A stretch of 50,804 bases of DNA from Magnetovibrio sp. (GTDB lineage: Bacteria > Pseudomonadota > Alphaproteobacteria > Rhodospirillales_A > JABHCV01): contig PBDF01000002.1 of NCBI GenBank assembly GCA_002717285.1, positions 99,410 through 150,213 of the forward strand. The letters run 5' to 3'. Of the stretch, positions 42,784 to 50,804 are shown in pieces. A program made the position numbers and the translations under genes. Each line of letters opens with the position of its first letter. The first letter of the stretch is position 1. The notes beneath the pieces were generated by a model, which saw only the letters and a program-made list of their open reading frames with translations, had not been told where the DNA came from and made no database searches.

Positions 42784-45700
42784 TTATACAAAACTTTGGT
42801 GTTTTTCTGCGAATTCTAGGTCCACAGAAACTAGTTTTGAAACTCCCCGCTCTGACATGGTAACACCAAAAAGACGGTCCATTTTTGCCATGGTCAGGCG
42901 ATGATGTGTGACAACCATAAATCTTGTAGTTCCTGTTGATGCCATTTCCTTTAGCAAAGCACAAAACCTATCAACGTTTGAGTCATCCAGCGGTGCGTCT
43001 ACCTCGTCGAGCACACATATTGGTGCGGGATTGGTCAAGAAAACACCAAATAAAAGAGCTAGGGCTGTGAGGGCTTGCTCCCCTCCGGAGAGTAACGATA
43101 GGCTTTGCAAGCGTTTTCCAGGTGGACTTGCCATAATTTCTAGTCCAGCCTCAAGTGGATCTTCTGAATCTACCAAATTTAGGTGGGCGTGGCCACCACC
43201 AAACAAACGTTCAAATAGTTTACGAAAATGCATATCTACCTCTTGAAAAGATTTTAGAAGTCTTTGACGTCCCTCCCTGTTCAATTCAGAAATACCTTTT
43301 CGTAGTTTAGCAATAGCCTCGATTAGGTCATCTCGCTCAATTTCCAACGATTGAACTTTCTCAGTTAATTCTTTTGTCTCCTGTTCTGCGCGTAAATTAA
43401 CAGGCCCCATGTTCTCGCGCTCGTTTACAAGACGTTCAACCCTGCGTTCAGTAGCGTTCAGTTCTGGTAATGCTTTTTCTTTATCTAGGCCAGCAATATT
43501 AAACAACTGCTCTGGGTTGACATCTAGTTTTTCAAGAACCCGCTCATTAATACTTTTTACTGCTTGTTCAACTTGTTCGACTAAGCCCTGAGCTCTGACT
43601 CTGTCCTCCCTGGCTTTAGCTAAAGTTGCCTCTGCATTGCGTAGTGTTTTTTCTGCACCAGCTAAATGATTTTCCGCCTTGGCAAGTTTATCAGCGGACT
43701 CAGTTCGCATTAATTCCAATTGGTGTATATTCTGAGCAAGAACATCACGGCGTTGCTCAATGTCCTTTGGCAGGGCAAAGAGACGGTTGATTTCATTCGT
43801 TTCAATTGCGTTTCGTTCAGTTAAATTCTTGATCTGGTCTTTGGCGCTTTTGAACCGTGCTTGCCAATTTGCCAAATCATTTTCAATACTTATGAGACGA
43901 TGGCGCCGATCCTCTGCAGCTCTGATTAGTGAGTCAAACTTGCTTTGGAACTCAACTTGAACAGCTCTGTGTTCCGCTAAATCCGCACGAAGCGTCGTAA
44001 TTTTACTCTGAATCAAATTGGTGTCGGGTAATTTTTTTAAAGTCTGTTTATTTTCAAAGGCTCGTGCTTCAGCCTCCACAATATCAGCTTTATGTGTTTT
44101 AGCTGTTTCAACAAGGGCTAAAATCTTAGAAGAATGGTGTGCGGCCTTCTCTTTAAGGACAGTTAGTGTATCACGTGCTTTGTCGTAATTGCAGTTCGCA
44201 ACTTCTGCGTTTGCTCTAGCTTCACGCTCTGCTGCTTGAGCCTCAGCTGCCTCATTTTGGGCTTTTGTGACATTTGCATCGGCTCGGGCTACATCGGCTC
44301 GGGCATCGGCTAGAGAGTCACGAATTATGTTTAATCGATTTCGTTGTTGAAGCCTTGCAGCGGCAGCAGTTTCTGCTCCAGCTGTAACTGTATAACCATC
44401 CCAACGCCACATAGCTCCCTCTTGTGAGACAAGGGATTGTCCTTGCGTGAGACGCTCGGCAAGGCGTGTGCCATCAGCCTCTGCACTTATGATGCCAATT
44501 TGGCTTAGTCGTCGATTGAGGGCAGCAGGTCCTGAGACTACTCGGCTTAGAGGTTCAGCTCCTTCTGGGAGTTCTGCCGTTTTTGTGAAGGGTAGCATGT
44601 TGCGCCACGTGACAGGGGCAGACTCCAAGCTCGAAGCAGACAAATCTTCCCCCAAGACTGCACCCAGAGCTGCCTCATAACCAGGTTTGACTGTAACTTC
44701 GTCTATTATGGCCGGCCACTCGTTACTGTCATCAGATTTCAAAACGTCAGACAGGGCTTGCTCCTCTGCGAGAAGCCGAGTTAATTTATTTTGAAAAGAA
44801 TGTTGTTGGCTAACAACTTGAGAAATTGCTTCAGTAGTTTTAATACGCAGTTGATCAGCGGCATCAGCAAGTTTGCGGAGCTTATTGCGAGCTACATCAT
44901 GTTTCTGTAGTTCTTTCTTTGCATCGCTTAGGACGCTTTGGGCTATGGCTTTATCCTCTATATTTGCTTTTTGTGCCTCGGCTTCATTTAAGCGTGACTT
45001 TAGGCGTTCTACCCGGCTCATCAAATCATCTACAGCTTGATTTAAGCTGGAGCGTTTTGCTTCATCTTTTGCAAATTTATTGTTTAACTCATTTAATTCG
45101 GTGTCTAAGGCGTTTACTGCTTGGTTGGCTTGTACGAGATTTTCTTTTGCAATTTCACTCCTTTTTTCTTCTTGAAGGCAAACAGTCTTTGTTCTCTGGT
45201 GTTCTTCATCTAAATTTTTGATCGCTTTGGTGGCGTCCTTTGCTAGCAAATGTTCACGTTCAAGATCAGCTTCAATTTGTAATATTCTTCTTTCTGTTTC
45301 TAGCTGAGCAGCGTCCACACGGTTTTTCTCTTCATTTAAGTTGTTGCGAGCAACGTTGAGGCTATGAAGTTTGGCTGCGGCTTGAGCCTCCATTTGACGT
45401 AGCTTAGGAAGTTTTGTCGCTGCTTCAACTTGAGTTTTTGAGGCAGATGCTGTTTGAATGGTTAGTTCGTTTACTCCATTACTGGAGATTTTGAGGTCGC
45501 TACGATACTGGTCTAGTTTTTCAGTTGCATCTCTCCAGCGCAAATAGTAAAGGGTTGCTTCTGCTCGGCGAATATGATCTGATAAATTTCGATAGCGGTT
45601 AGCTTGACGACTTTGTTTTTTAAGCCCTTGTAATTGTTCTTCAAGAGTGTTGAGAATATCCTCAAGGCGATCTAAATTGGTTTCCGCACCTCGTAAACGC

Positions 45701-46248
45701 AGCTCGGCCTCGTGTCGACGGGAATGCAGTCCGGTAATCCCGGCTGCTTCCTCTAAAAGTGATCGACGTTGAGAGGGCTTAGCTCGGATTACGGCACCAA
45801 TTCGACCTTGTGAGACCATGGCCGTTGAACGGGCGCCTGTTGATGAGTCTGCAAAAAGAAGTTGTACATCTTTGGCTCGCGTTTCTACTCCATTGACCCG
45901 ATAGGTCGAACCTTTTTCTCGTTCAATGCGGCGACTAATGTAAAGTTCCTCAAATTCGTTGAACTGAGGTGGTGCGGAGCGTTCAAGATTGTCCAAGTCA
46001 AGCACAACTTCAGCAATATTACGTGCTGGGCGGTCTGCGGTGCCACCAAAAATGACATCTTCCATACCAGAGCCACGCATTTGCTTTGCAGATGACTCGC
46101 CCATAACCCACCGTAGCGCTTCAACCAGGTTTGACTTGCCACAACCATTTGGCCCAACAACTCCTGTGAGGCCAGGTTTGATCTCCAGTTCGGTAGGGTC
46201 AACGAATGACTTAAACCCTGTTAATCTAAGTTTTGAAAAGTAGAGCAA
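42784..46248 (-). CDS. smc: Chromosome segregation protein SMC
   Basis: The condensin ATPase that organises and segregates the chromosome. The 1154-residue protein has an N-terminal head with LRLTGFKSFVDPTELEI and Walker A GPNGCGKS (32-39). Two long coiled-coil arms flank a hinge (about 500-640). The C-terminal head has LSGGEQ (1053-1058) and the Walker B motif ending DEVDAP (1081-1086). The start is TTG at 46248, supported by a GGAAG ribosome binding site and alignment with SMC N-termini. It lies 21 bp after the DsbA-like gene and is probably cotranscribed with it. Confidence 0.98.
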   Translation of the reverse strand: MLYFSKLRLTGFKSFVDPTELEIKPGLTGVVGPNGCGKSNLVEALRWVMGESSAKQMRGSGMEDVIFGGTADRPARNIAEVVLDLDNLERSAPPQFNEFEELYISRRIEREKGSTYRVNGVETRAKDVQLLFADSSTGARSTAMVSQGRIGAVIRAKPSQRRSLLEEAAGITGLHSRRHEAELRLRGAETNLDRLEDILNTLEEQLQGLKKQSRQANRYRNLSDHIRRAEATLYYLRWRDATEKLDQYRSDLKISSNGVNELTIQTASASKTQVEAATKLPKLRQMEAQAAAKLHSLNVARNNLNEEKNRVDAAQLETERRILQIEADLEREHLLAKDATKAIKNLDEEHQRTKTVCLQEEKRSEIAKENLVQANQAVNALDTELNELNNKFAKDEAKRSSLNQAVDDLMSRVERLKSRLNEAEAQKANIEDKAIAQSVLSDAKKELQKHDVARNKLRKLADAADQLRIKTTEAISQVVSQQHSFQNKLTRLLAEEQALSDVLKSDDSNEWPAIIDEVTVKPGYEAALGAVLGEDLSASSLESAPVTWRNMLPFTKTAELPEGAEPLSRVVSGPAALNRRLSQIGIISAEADGTRLAERLTQGQSLVSQEGAMWRWDGYTVTAGAETAAAARLQQRNRLNIIRDSLADARADVARADANVTKAQNEAAEAQAAEREARANAEVANCNYDKARDTLTVLKEKAAHHSSKILALVETAKTHKADIVEAEARAFENKQTLKKLPDTNLIQSKITTLRADLAEHRAVQVEFQSKFDSLIRAAEDRRHRLISIENDLANWQARFKSAKDQIKNLTERNAIETNEINRLFALPKDIEQRRDVLAQNIHQLELMRTESADKLAKAENHLAGAEKTLRNAEATLAKAREDRVRAQGLVEQVEQAVKSINERVLEKLDVNPEQLFNIAGLDKEKALPELNATERRVERLVNERENMGPVNLRAEQETKELTEKVQSLEIERDDLIEAIAKLRKGISELNREGRQRLLKSFQEVDMHFRKLFERLFGGGHAHLNLVDSEDPLEAGLEIMASPPGKRLQSLSLLSGGEQALTALALLFGVFLTNPAPICVLDEVDAPLDDSNVDRFCALLKEMASTGTTRFMVVTHHRLTMAKMDRLFGVTMSERGVSKLVSVDLEFAEKHQSFV

Positions 46249-46269
46249 AATATAACTTCCCAGTTTATT

Positions 46270-46881
46270 CTATTGCTTTTTTATTAGAGCTTTGTCCAGT
46301 AGATCCTTAAAATCCTCGTAAGGAAGGTTACCGGGGACTATTTGCCCATCAATGAAGAATGTAGGGGTTGATTTTACTCCCAAGTGTTTCTCAGCTTCCT
46401 TTGCCTTTGCCTCTATAGCAGCTAGAAGCTCTTTATCATCCAAACAATTTTTTATGTCATCGATACTCATACCACTAAGTCTTGCAATCCCTGAAATGGC
46501 GTCAAAGGGAGCGTCACTGTAGGCCCACGTTTTTTGTGAGCGAAATAAAGCACTAGTCATAGGTAAATAATTATCCTGTCCTGAACAACGTGCTATCATA
46601 GCTGCTGCTAAAGCAAGATTACCGAGTGGAAAATCCCAGAACACCATGCGCAATTTTCCCGTATCGATATAATCTCTCTTGATAATTGGTAAGGTATCCG
46701 TATGAAATGCAGCACAATGGGAGCAAGTCAAAGAAGAATATTCAATCATAGTGATTGGTGCATCAGGACTGCCAATTGACTTCTCCGCCATGGCCTCACT
46801 TATTGATATCTTTCCTGCAAAAGAATGATTGACTGTAATTAGCAATAGGAAAATTGCTATACCTAGTGTTATGCGGGGCAA
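46270..46881 (-). CDS. DsbA-family periplasmic thiol-disulfide oxidoreductase
   Basis: A thioredoxin-fold protein with the active site CSHC (C53 and C56), typical of the DsbA/Thioredoxin_4 group. I placed the start at TTG 46881, which has an AGAGGAGAG ribosome binding site and begins a clean signal peptide (PRITLGIAIFLLLITVNHSFA). An upstream in-frame ATG at 46953 would add 24 residues that do not look like an export signal. Other features are the DAPITMIEYSSLTCSHCAAF core and the cis-proline loop KSTPTFFIDG. It precedes smc by 21 bp. Which partner oxidises or reduces it is not visible. Confidence 0.88.
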   Translation of the reverse strand: MPRITLGIAIFLLLITVNHSFAGKISISEAMAEKSIGSPDAPITMIEYSSLTCSHCAAFHTDTLPIIKRDYIDTGKLRMVFWDFPLGNLALAAAMIARCSGQDNYLPMTSALFRSQKTWAYSDAPFDAISGIARLSGMSIDDIKNCLDDKELLAAIEAKAKEAEKHLGVKSTPTFFIDGQIVPGNLPYEDFKDLLDKALIKKQ

Positions 46882-47004
46882 AAGACTCTCCTCTAATACA
46901 ATATGTAGTTGAACTATAGAATTGCAACTGCCCTTGAGTCGACTCCTTTTCATCAGTTAGGACAGACTTTTTATTGTTAATTACCTATAACTTTTCTTAT
47001 AAAA

Positions 47005-47030
47005 AGCCTTGCTGATTTGAGTTGAAGGCT
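47005..47030 (-). terminator. Possible terminator between dciA-like gene and DsbA-like gene
   Basis: On the minus strand AGCCTT and AAGGCT form a 6-bp stem around a 14-nt loop (47005-47010 with 47025-47030), continuing into TTTTATAAG. It lies 12 bp past the DUF721 stop. The stem is short and the loop long, so this is tentative. Confidence 0.4.
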
Positions 47031-47041
47031 GCCAAGAGTGC

Positions 47042-47548
47042 TTATGTAAGGTTTTTTGGGGTCTTGCTTAGTATAGCGCGACCCAATTGTTCAAGAGCAT
47101 TACGTAGATCATTATCAACGACATCGCCCAGGCATTCACGCAGGTTTTGCTCCTCTTTTTCTGATAAAAGGCGGGGTGGGGAAAAAGTGTTTTTTGGTAC
47201 TTTATTAAGTGGGCCTTGAGTAATTCGTATACGTTCAACTGCGCAAAATCCAAAATAAGTGTTAATGCGTTCGATTAGTAGTGACTCAAGGTGCTGCAGT
47301 TGTATAGCCAACCCGCCATTATCAATACGTAAATGCAGAGTTCCTTTACTCTTAAGTGATCGAGGGTAGTCAATTTTTTCTGGAACACAATGTTGTGCCA
47401 GATATTCACCCGCTATTTCAGGCCAATCACTTACAATGGATACATCTGCAAATCCCCGCTTTTCAAATATTGGTTTGACAAGCTTCACAACTTGACTGGC
47501 TAATGTTTTTGGCGCACCACTTTTTTTTTTATTTCCGTTACTCATCAT
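47042..47548 (-). CDS. DciA-like DUF721 family protein
   Basis: A 168-residue member of the DUF721 family; DciA, from the same family, loads or operates the replicative helicase DnaB. The domain covers about residues 15-110, with the conserved W..I.G...A.H..P pattern at DWPEIAGEYLAQHCVPEKI and a following GTLHLRIDNGGLAIQLQHLE. The C-terminal third is a short, charged, probably flexible tail. The family occurs between mutY and smc in many Alphaproteobacteria, as here. It diverges from mutY with only 17 bp between start codons. A helicase-related role is inferred from family. Confidence 0.82.
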   Translation of the reverse strand: MMSNGNKKKSGAPKTLASQVVKLVKPIFEKRGFADVSIVSDWPEIAGEYLAQHCVPEKIDYPRSLKSKGTLHLRIDNGGLAIQLQHLESLLIERINTYFGFCAVERIRITQGPLNKVPKNTFSPPRLLSEKEEQNLRECLGDVVDNDLRNALEQLGRAILSKTPKNLT

Positions 47549-47549
47549 C

Positions 47550-47564
47550 TGTTTATGATAAACA
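47550..47564. promoter_or_regulatory. Perfect palindrome between divergent DUF721 and mutY starts
   Basis: TGTTTAT and ATAAACA flank a single central G, giving a perfect 15-bp palindrome. It fills nearly all of the 17 bp between the ATG codons of the divergent genes. Neither gene has a Shine-Dalgarno sequence here. It may be an operator shared by both genes or an element in leaderless transcripts. Confidence 0.45.
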
Positions 47565-47565
47565 C

Positions 47566-48651
47566 ATGAGAAAGGTTGAACAAGAACGACTGCAAAATAG
47601 ACTGCTCGAATGGTATGCTTCTAGTGGACGTATTTTACCATGGCGAGTAAAGAATGGCCTTGTAGATCCGTACAGGGTTTGGCTCTCAGAAGTCATGCTT
47701 CAGCAAACTACAGTTGCGACTGTTCAGCCATTCTTTGAGAATTTTATTCGGCGGTGGCCTTCTATTGAAGAGTTGGCAAATGCCAAATTAGATGAAGTCC
47801 TGCATGCCTGGCAAGGGCTAGGCTACTACTCTCGAGCTCGAAATCTTCATAAATGCTCACGCATAGTTATGGCTCAATATAAAGGAAAATTTCCTGACAA
47901 TGAGATGGAGTTGCTTCGTCTTCCTGGTATTGGTCCTTATACTGCGGCAGCTATCTTGGCATTTGCATTTGGTTATCCAAGTGCACCGGTTGATGGAAAT
48001 GTAGTAAGGGTAATTTCAAGGTTAATGAACGAGCACACTCCTTTACCTGCCCTGCAAACTAAAATCTCGAAATTATTTTCCCCAATTGTTCCTAAAGATA
48101 GTCCTGGTGATTTTGTGCAAGCAATAATGGATATTGGTGCTACGATCTGCATGCCAAGAAAATTAAATTGTAATCAATGCCCATTATTTCAGTTCTGCAA
48201 AGCTAACAAACGTGGTGTGGCTGAAAAATTGCCTGTGAGAGCAATGAAGAAAAAGAGACCAACGCGCCAGGGTGTTATCTTTTGGTTGGAAAATACAAAT
48301 GGAAAAATTTTACTTCGACGACGACCTGAAACAGGTTTACTTGGTGGTATGATGGCATTTCCCTCAACAGACTGGTGTGAAAAAAATTGGGACCTAGATG
48401 AGGCTATAAAAGGAGCCCCCTACAATGCTAAATGGCAACTGTTGGCAGGAACGGTTCAACACACTTTCTCCCACTTTCATCTGGAATTAACAGTACTTAC
48501 AGGTCATTCCCACATAAGAAAAGAAGCACCAGATCTTTGGGTCCGTCCTGAAAACTTTGCAAATTATGCTTTGCCGACTCTGATGAAGAAAATAGCAGAA
48601 CATGTAATTAAGCTCTCTGATGATAGAGATACTAAGAAGATTATTTTTTGA
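47566..48651 (+). CDS. mutY: A/G-specific adenine DNA glycosylase MutY
   Basis: Removes adenine mispaired with 8-oxoguanine. I chose ATG 47566 (361 residues) because family alignment begins at the RLQNRLLEWYASSGRILPWR segment; an upstream frame opening inside the divergent gene is spurious. The glycosylase domain has E42 (SEVMLQQT) and D143 (VDGNV) as catalytic residues, and the HhH loop LPGIGPYTAAAI. The 4Fe-4S cluster cysteines are C195, C202, C205 and C211 with the canonical 6-2-5 spacing. A NUDIX-like C-terminal domain (about 230-355) recognises 8-oxoG. Confidence 0.96.
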   Translation: MRKVEQERLQNRLLEWYASSGRILPWRVKNGLVDPYRVWLSEVMLQQTTVATVQPFFENFIRRWPSIEELANAKLDEVLHAWQGLGYYSRARNLHKCSRIVMAQYKGKFPDNEMELLRLPGIGPYTAAAILAFAFGYPSAPVDGNVVRVISRLMNEHTPLPALQTKISKLFSPIVPKDSPGDFVQAIMDIGATICMPRKLNCNQCPLFQFCKANKRGVAEKLPVRAMKKKRPTRQGVIFWLENTNGKILLRRRPETGLLGGMMAFPSTDWCEKNWDLDEAIKGAPYNAKWQLLAGTVQHTFSHFHLELTVLTGHSHIRKEAPDLWVRPENFANYALPTLMKKIAEHVIKLSDDRDTKKIIF

Positions 48652-48665
48652 AATAAAAACGAGCT

Positions 48666-48686
48666 AATTTACTTTTTTAGTAAATT
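48666..48686. terminator. AT-rich hairpin between convergent mutY and apt
   Basis: AATTTACT (48666-48673) and AGTAAATT (48679-48686) form a perfect 8-bp stem around five T residues, in the 34-bp gap between convergent stops and touching the apt stop. It could act in both directions, but the stem is weak (one G-C pair). Confidence 0.35.
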
Positions 48687-49207
48687 TAGTCTGCATAAGT
48701 AACGAGGGCTTCAAAAGGGACTTCTTTTAGTTTCTTCCGGCCACTCAAGAAGCTTAATTCGATTATGCAGGCAGTGCCAACCACATTAGCACCCACTTTT
48801 TCAAAAAGTTCAATAGAGGCCCCCATAGTGCCACCAGTCGCCAATAAGTCATCCAAAATTACCACTCGTTGTCCCTCTTCAATCGCATCTTCTTGTATTT
48901 CTATTATGTCTGAACCATATTCTAGTTCATATTCGAGGGAAATAACTTTACCTGGTAGCTTGCCTTTTTTTCGAATCATAGTAAATCCACAACCAAGTTT
49001 AAGCGCTACAGGCGCTACCACAAGAAAGCCACGGGAATCGATACCAGCAAGGATATCAGGTTTAAAATGACTAATTTTTTCTGACAGTAGTTCAATAACA
49101 ATCTGCCATGCGTTAGAGTTCGCTAGAAGGGTTGAGATGTCATAAAAAAGAATTCCTGGTTTTGGAAAGTCGGGAATAGCACGAATGTGATCTTTAATTT
49201 CAATCAT
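48686..49207 (-). CDS. apt: Adenine phosphoribosyltransferase
   Basis: Salvages adenine to AMP using PRPP. The sequence has [18 protein letters not shown] at the N-terminus, [11 protein letters not shown] as the adenine-binding region, and the PRPP-binding motif [15 protein letters not shown] used ATG 49207 (173 residues, the usual length). A longer frame from TTG 49249 and another ATG at 49216 are possible, and none has a strong ribosome binding site. It is convergent with mutY and lies 95 bp from the TRAP-type gene end. Confidence 0.95.
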   Translation of the reverse strand: MIEIKDHIRAIPDFPKPGILFYDISTLLANSNAWQIVIELLSEKISHFKPDILAGIDSRGFLVVAPVALKLGCGFTMIRKKGKLPGKVISLEYELEYGSDIIEIQEDAIEEGQRVVILDDLLATGGTMGASIELFEKVGANVVGTACIIELSFLSGRKKLKEVPFEALVTYAD

Positions 49208-49301
49208 TTTGAACATTTCAATTTTAATTCTTCGTAGTAACTTGGACAATGATATGTTTGTTGTAAAGTAATTTAAACGTATTCTGATGTTGTGCTTTGT
49301 G

Positions 49302-50468
49302 TCAGGGGCGGGCTAATTCTTCCCAAATTGCATAGTCCTTGCGGAAATCAACAAGGGACCGCCAAACTTTATTAAAGTTTTTATCAACAGAAGATTGCTC
49401 TATTACGACCTCTTTCCAAGAATCCTTAAGTGCAGATAATATTCCTATAGGCCACCGTTTAATTGTCACCCCTTTCGCTGTCAATTCCTTTAGCGCACTA
49501 TATTGCAGTGCCTCACCCTCTGCTATTCCGTATCTTATATTATCTCCACATACAGCCTCAATCTGAGCTTGGCTGGTTATTGCTAAAGAATCCCAACGAT
49601 CCTTGTTGATAATTAGCTCAAAAAAGCTTGAGGGTTGATGCCATCCTGGAAAGTAGTACTGGCCGGCTAAATGATGGAAACCCAGCTTTAAATCAATGGC
49701 TGGCATGGAAAATTCCGCACCATCAATCTCTCCACTTTCCAAGGCAAGAAAGATATTTGCTTCTTGTAAATCATAGGTTTCAACACCTAGTTTGTTGAGC
49801 ACTTTGCTACCTAACCCTGACGCGCGCATTTTTAGGCCTTTTAGTTCTTTTGGATCTGAAAAGGTATCCCGAAACCAGCCTGATGCTTCAGGTGCAATCA
49901 TTCCGCATAGGATACTTTGAATGCCATGTGAATGATAAATTTCGTTCAGTAGTTCTCTGCCACCACCAAAATAAACCCAAGCCAAGTACTCATCTGAGGA
50001 AGGTCCAAATGGAATACCGGAAAAAAGTTGTAATGCTGGTTCTTTATCTGCCCAAGATCCGGGAGTTGAATAGGCGGCATCGATGGTACCTGAGGCAACT
50101 GCGTCGAACATTTCTGATGTTGGCACTAAGGTCCCGGGGCCAAAGAATTTGAGTTCAATTTTACCGTTCGAAACTTTCCAGATATTTTGGCTCACACGTT
50201 TTGCTAGTGACCCTAATTGGGGCAAGTCACCTGAATAGGCGCTGGCCATGCGCCAAATTATGTTTGATTTTTCAGATTTAGACTGAGCCAATTCCTGATT
50301 CAGTCTTGCATCGATGGTTGTTTCAGTAGGTTTCTTTGCTAAGTTGGAGTGCGTTTCTTTAGAATCCGATTGCGATGCAGAATGATTTAATCTTGGCGCT
50401 ATGGTAGTTGTCCCCAGCATAACCCCTATGACTCCACCTATGACAATGCCAACAATAATGTATCGCAT
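49302..50468 (-). CDS. TRAP-type solute-binding protein (DctP family), membrane-anchored
   Basis: A 388-residue substrate-binding protein of the TRAP transporter DctP family, resembling the carboxylate-binding TakP-like group. The binding domain starts near residue 73 ([23 protein letters not shown]). It contains [29 protein letters not shown], the [16 protein letters not shown] strand with the arginine that usually clamps a carboxylate, and [18 protein letters not shown]. The first 27 residues look like an uncleaved glycine-rich anchor, followed by a polar linker of about 45 residues. No membrane subunits (DctQ/DctM) are adjacent. The ligand is unknown; an organic acid is likely from family. 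Confidence 0.88.
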   Translation of the reverse strand: MRYIIVGIVIGGVIGVMLGTTTIAPRLNHSASQSDSKETHSNLAKKPTETTIDARLNQELAQSKSEKSNIIWRMASAYSGDLPQLGSLAKRVSQNIWKVSNGKIELKFFGPGTLVPTSEMFDAVASGTIDAAYSTPGSWADKEPALQLFSGIPFGPSSDEYLAWVYFGGGRELLNEIYHSHGIQSILCGMIAPEASGWFRDTFSDPKELKGLKMRASGLGSKVLNKLGVETYDLQEANIFLALESGEIDGAEFSMPAIDLKLGFHHLAGQYYFPGWHQPSSFFELIINKDRWDSLAITSQAQIEAVCGDNIRYGIAEGEALQYSALKELTAKGVTIKRWPIGILSALKDSWKEVVIEQSSVDKNFNKVWRSLVDFRKDYAIWEELARP

Positions 50469-50539
50469 TAAAAACCGTATTCTGTATAGTTATCGCAATA
50501 AGGACATAACTTTTTATGAATAAAAAAACATAAACTTAA

Positions 50540-50573
50540 AAGTGTATTTCATCAATACACTTCTAATTGATGA
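50540..50573. promoter_or_regulatory. Two overlapping inverted repeats upstream of the TRAP gene
   Basis: AAGTGTATT (50540-50548) pairs perfectly with AATACACTT (50554-50562), loop 5. TCATCAAT (50549-50556) pairs perfectly with ATTGATGA (50566-50573), loop 9. The second repeat uses the loop and part of the arm of the first, so as RNA only one hairpin can form at a time. The element is 72-105 bp upstream of the TRAP start on its strand. It may be a riboregulatory switch or two overlapping operators. Confidence 0.45.
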
Positions 50574-50597
50574 GAGGCTTGATTTTAGCAATTAAAA

Positions 50598-50627
50598 AAC
50601 CTCGGGAGCATTAAAGCTTCCGAGGTT
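50598..50627 (-). terminator. Rho-independent terminator of the porin gene
   Basis: AACCTCGGGAGC (50598-50609) and GCTTCCGAGGTT (50616-50627) form a 12-bp stem with one G-T wobble and a 6-nt loop. On the minus strand it runs into a T tract, and it sits 61 bp after the porin stop. Ts on the other side are fewer, so the main direction is minus. Confidence 0.88.
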
Positions 50628-50688
50628 TTAAATATTGTTTTAGTAAAAACTTGTACGTAATCTATGTTTTTACTATTAAATGGCCAAC

Positions 50689-50804
50689 TTAGAATACAAT
50701 TCGTGATCCTATGAAGAAGCCATTAATGTCATCAAAGTCTGATGCTGCGGTGTCATAGCTGATGTTGCTGTAGCCACCGTAGATGGTAGTACCATAGTCA
50801 CTTA
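50689..50804 (-). CDS. Outer membrane porin, C-terminal fragment cut by window edge
   Basis: Only the last 38 codons are in the window, ending at TAA (50689-50691). The translation includes alternating polar/hydrophobic residues (TTIYGGYSNISYD) and ends GFFIGSRIVF. A terminal phenylalanine after an amphipathic strand is the BAM-recognised signature of outer membrane beta-barrels, so this is probably a general porin. A strong terminator follows. The rest of the gene lies beyond the window, so the family cannot be confirmed. Confidence 0.7.
   Translation of the reverse strand, partial: SDYGTTIYGGYSNISYDTAASDFDDINGFFIGSRIVF

Overview
The window is ordinary, densely coded chromosome from an AT-rich (roughly 40% GC by eye) alphaproteobacterium. 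The class call rests on a CcrM-type GANTC methyltransferase beside rnhB, a split F0 ATP synthase operon with both b and b' subunits (atpI-B-E-b'-b, no F1 genes next to it), the smc / DsbA-like / DUF721 / mutY neighbourhood, and an FtsZ with a very long acidic C-terminal linker. LpxC, BamD and a porin C-terminus show a Gram-negative envelope, and MurE carries the meso-diaminopimelate signature. A marine Rhodospirillales-like lineage is plausible, but the sequence alone does not fix the order or genus.

Layout. (1) 1-3.7 kb: rnhB, ccrM and a dCMP deaminase on +, pduO on -, then a small orphan secreted or anchored protein on +. (2) 3.7-10.2 kb, - strand accessory metabolism: a full-length fused 5-oxoprolinase and a NodU/CmcH carbamoyltransferase with its small SxtJ-like membrane partner. 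(3) 10.6-15.1 kb, + strand: a TerB/J-domain co-chaperone, a peptidoglycan amidase, the RNase P RNA gene with a recognisable promoter, and a TPR-methyltransferase fusion. (4) 15.2-40 kb, + strand: a complete dcw cluster mraZ-rsmH-ftsL-ftsI-murE-murF-mraY-murD-ftsW-murG-murC-murB-ddl-ftsQ-ftsA-ftsZ, then lpxC, a terminator, and bamD-recN-ligA. Many junctions are 4-nt ATGA or GTGA overlaps, so the cluster is probably translationally coupled. (5) 40-47.5 kb, - strand: the F0 operon, smc, a DsbA-like thiol oxidoreductase and a DciA/DUF721 protein. (6) 47.5-50.8 kb: mutY (+), apt (-), an orphan TRAP-type solute-binding protein (-) and the 3' end of a porin gene (-) cut by the window edge.

The genes work together mainly in envelope growth and division. 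MurC-F, Ddl and MurB make UDP-MurNAc-pentapeptide, MraY and MurG make lipid II, FtsW/FtsI/FtsL/FtsQ insert it at the septum under FtsZ/FtsA, and LpxC and BamD supply the outer membrane. RecN, LigA, MutY, RnhB, SMC and CcrM maintain, segregate and methylate the chromosome.

I found no CRISPR array, phage, transposon or clearly new multi-gene system. The most interesting signals are regulatory: a dense cluster of GANTC sites in front of ccrM, a 10-bp-phased array of MraZ-type boxes in front of mraZ, two mutually exclusive inverted repeats upstream of the TRAP gene, a perfect 15-bp palindrome filling the 17-bp gap between divergent dciA and mutY, and a 16-bp imperfect direct repeat upstream of lpxC.
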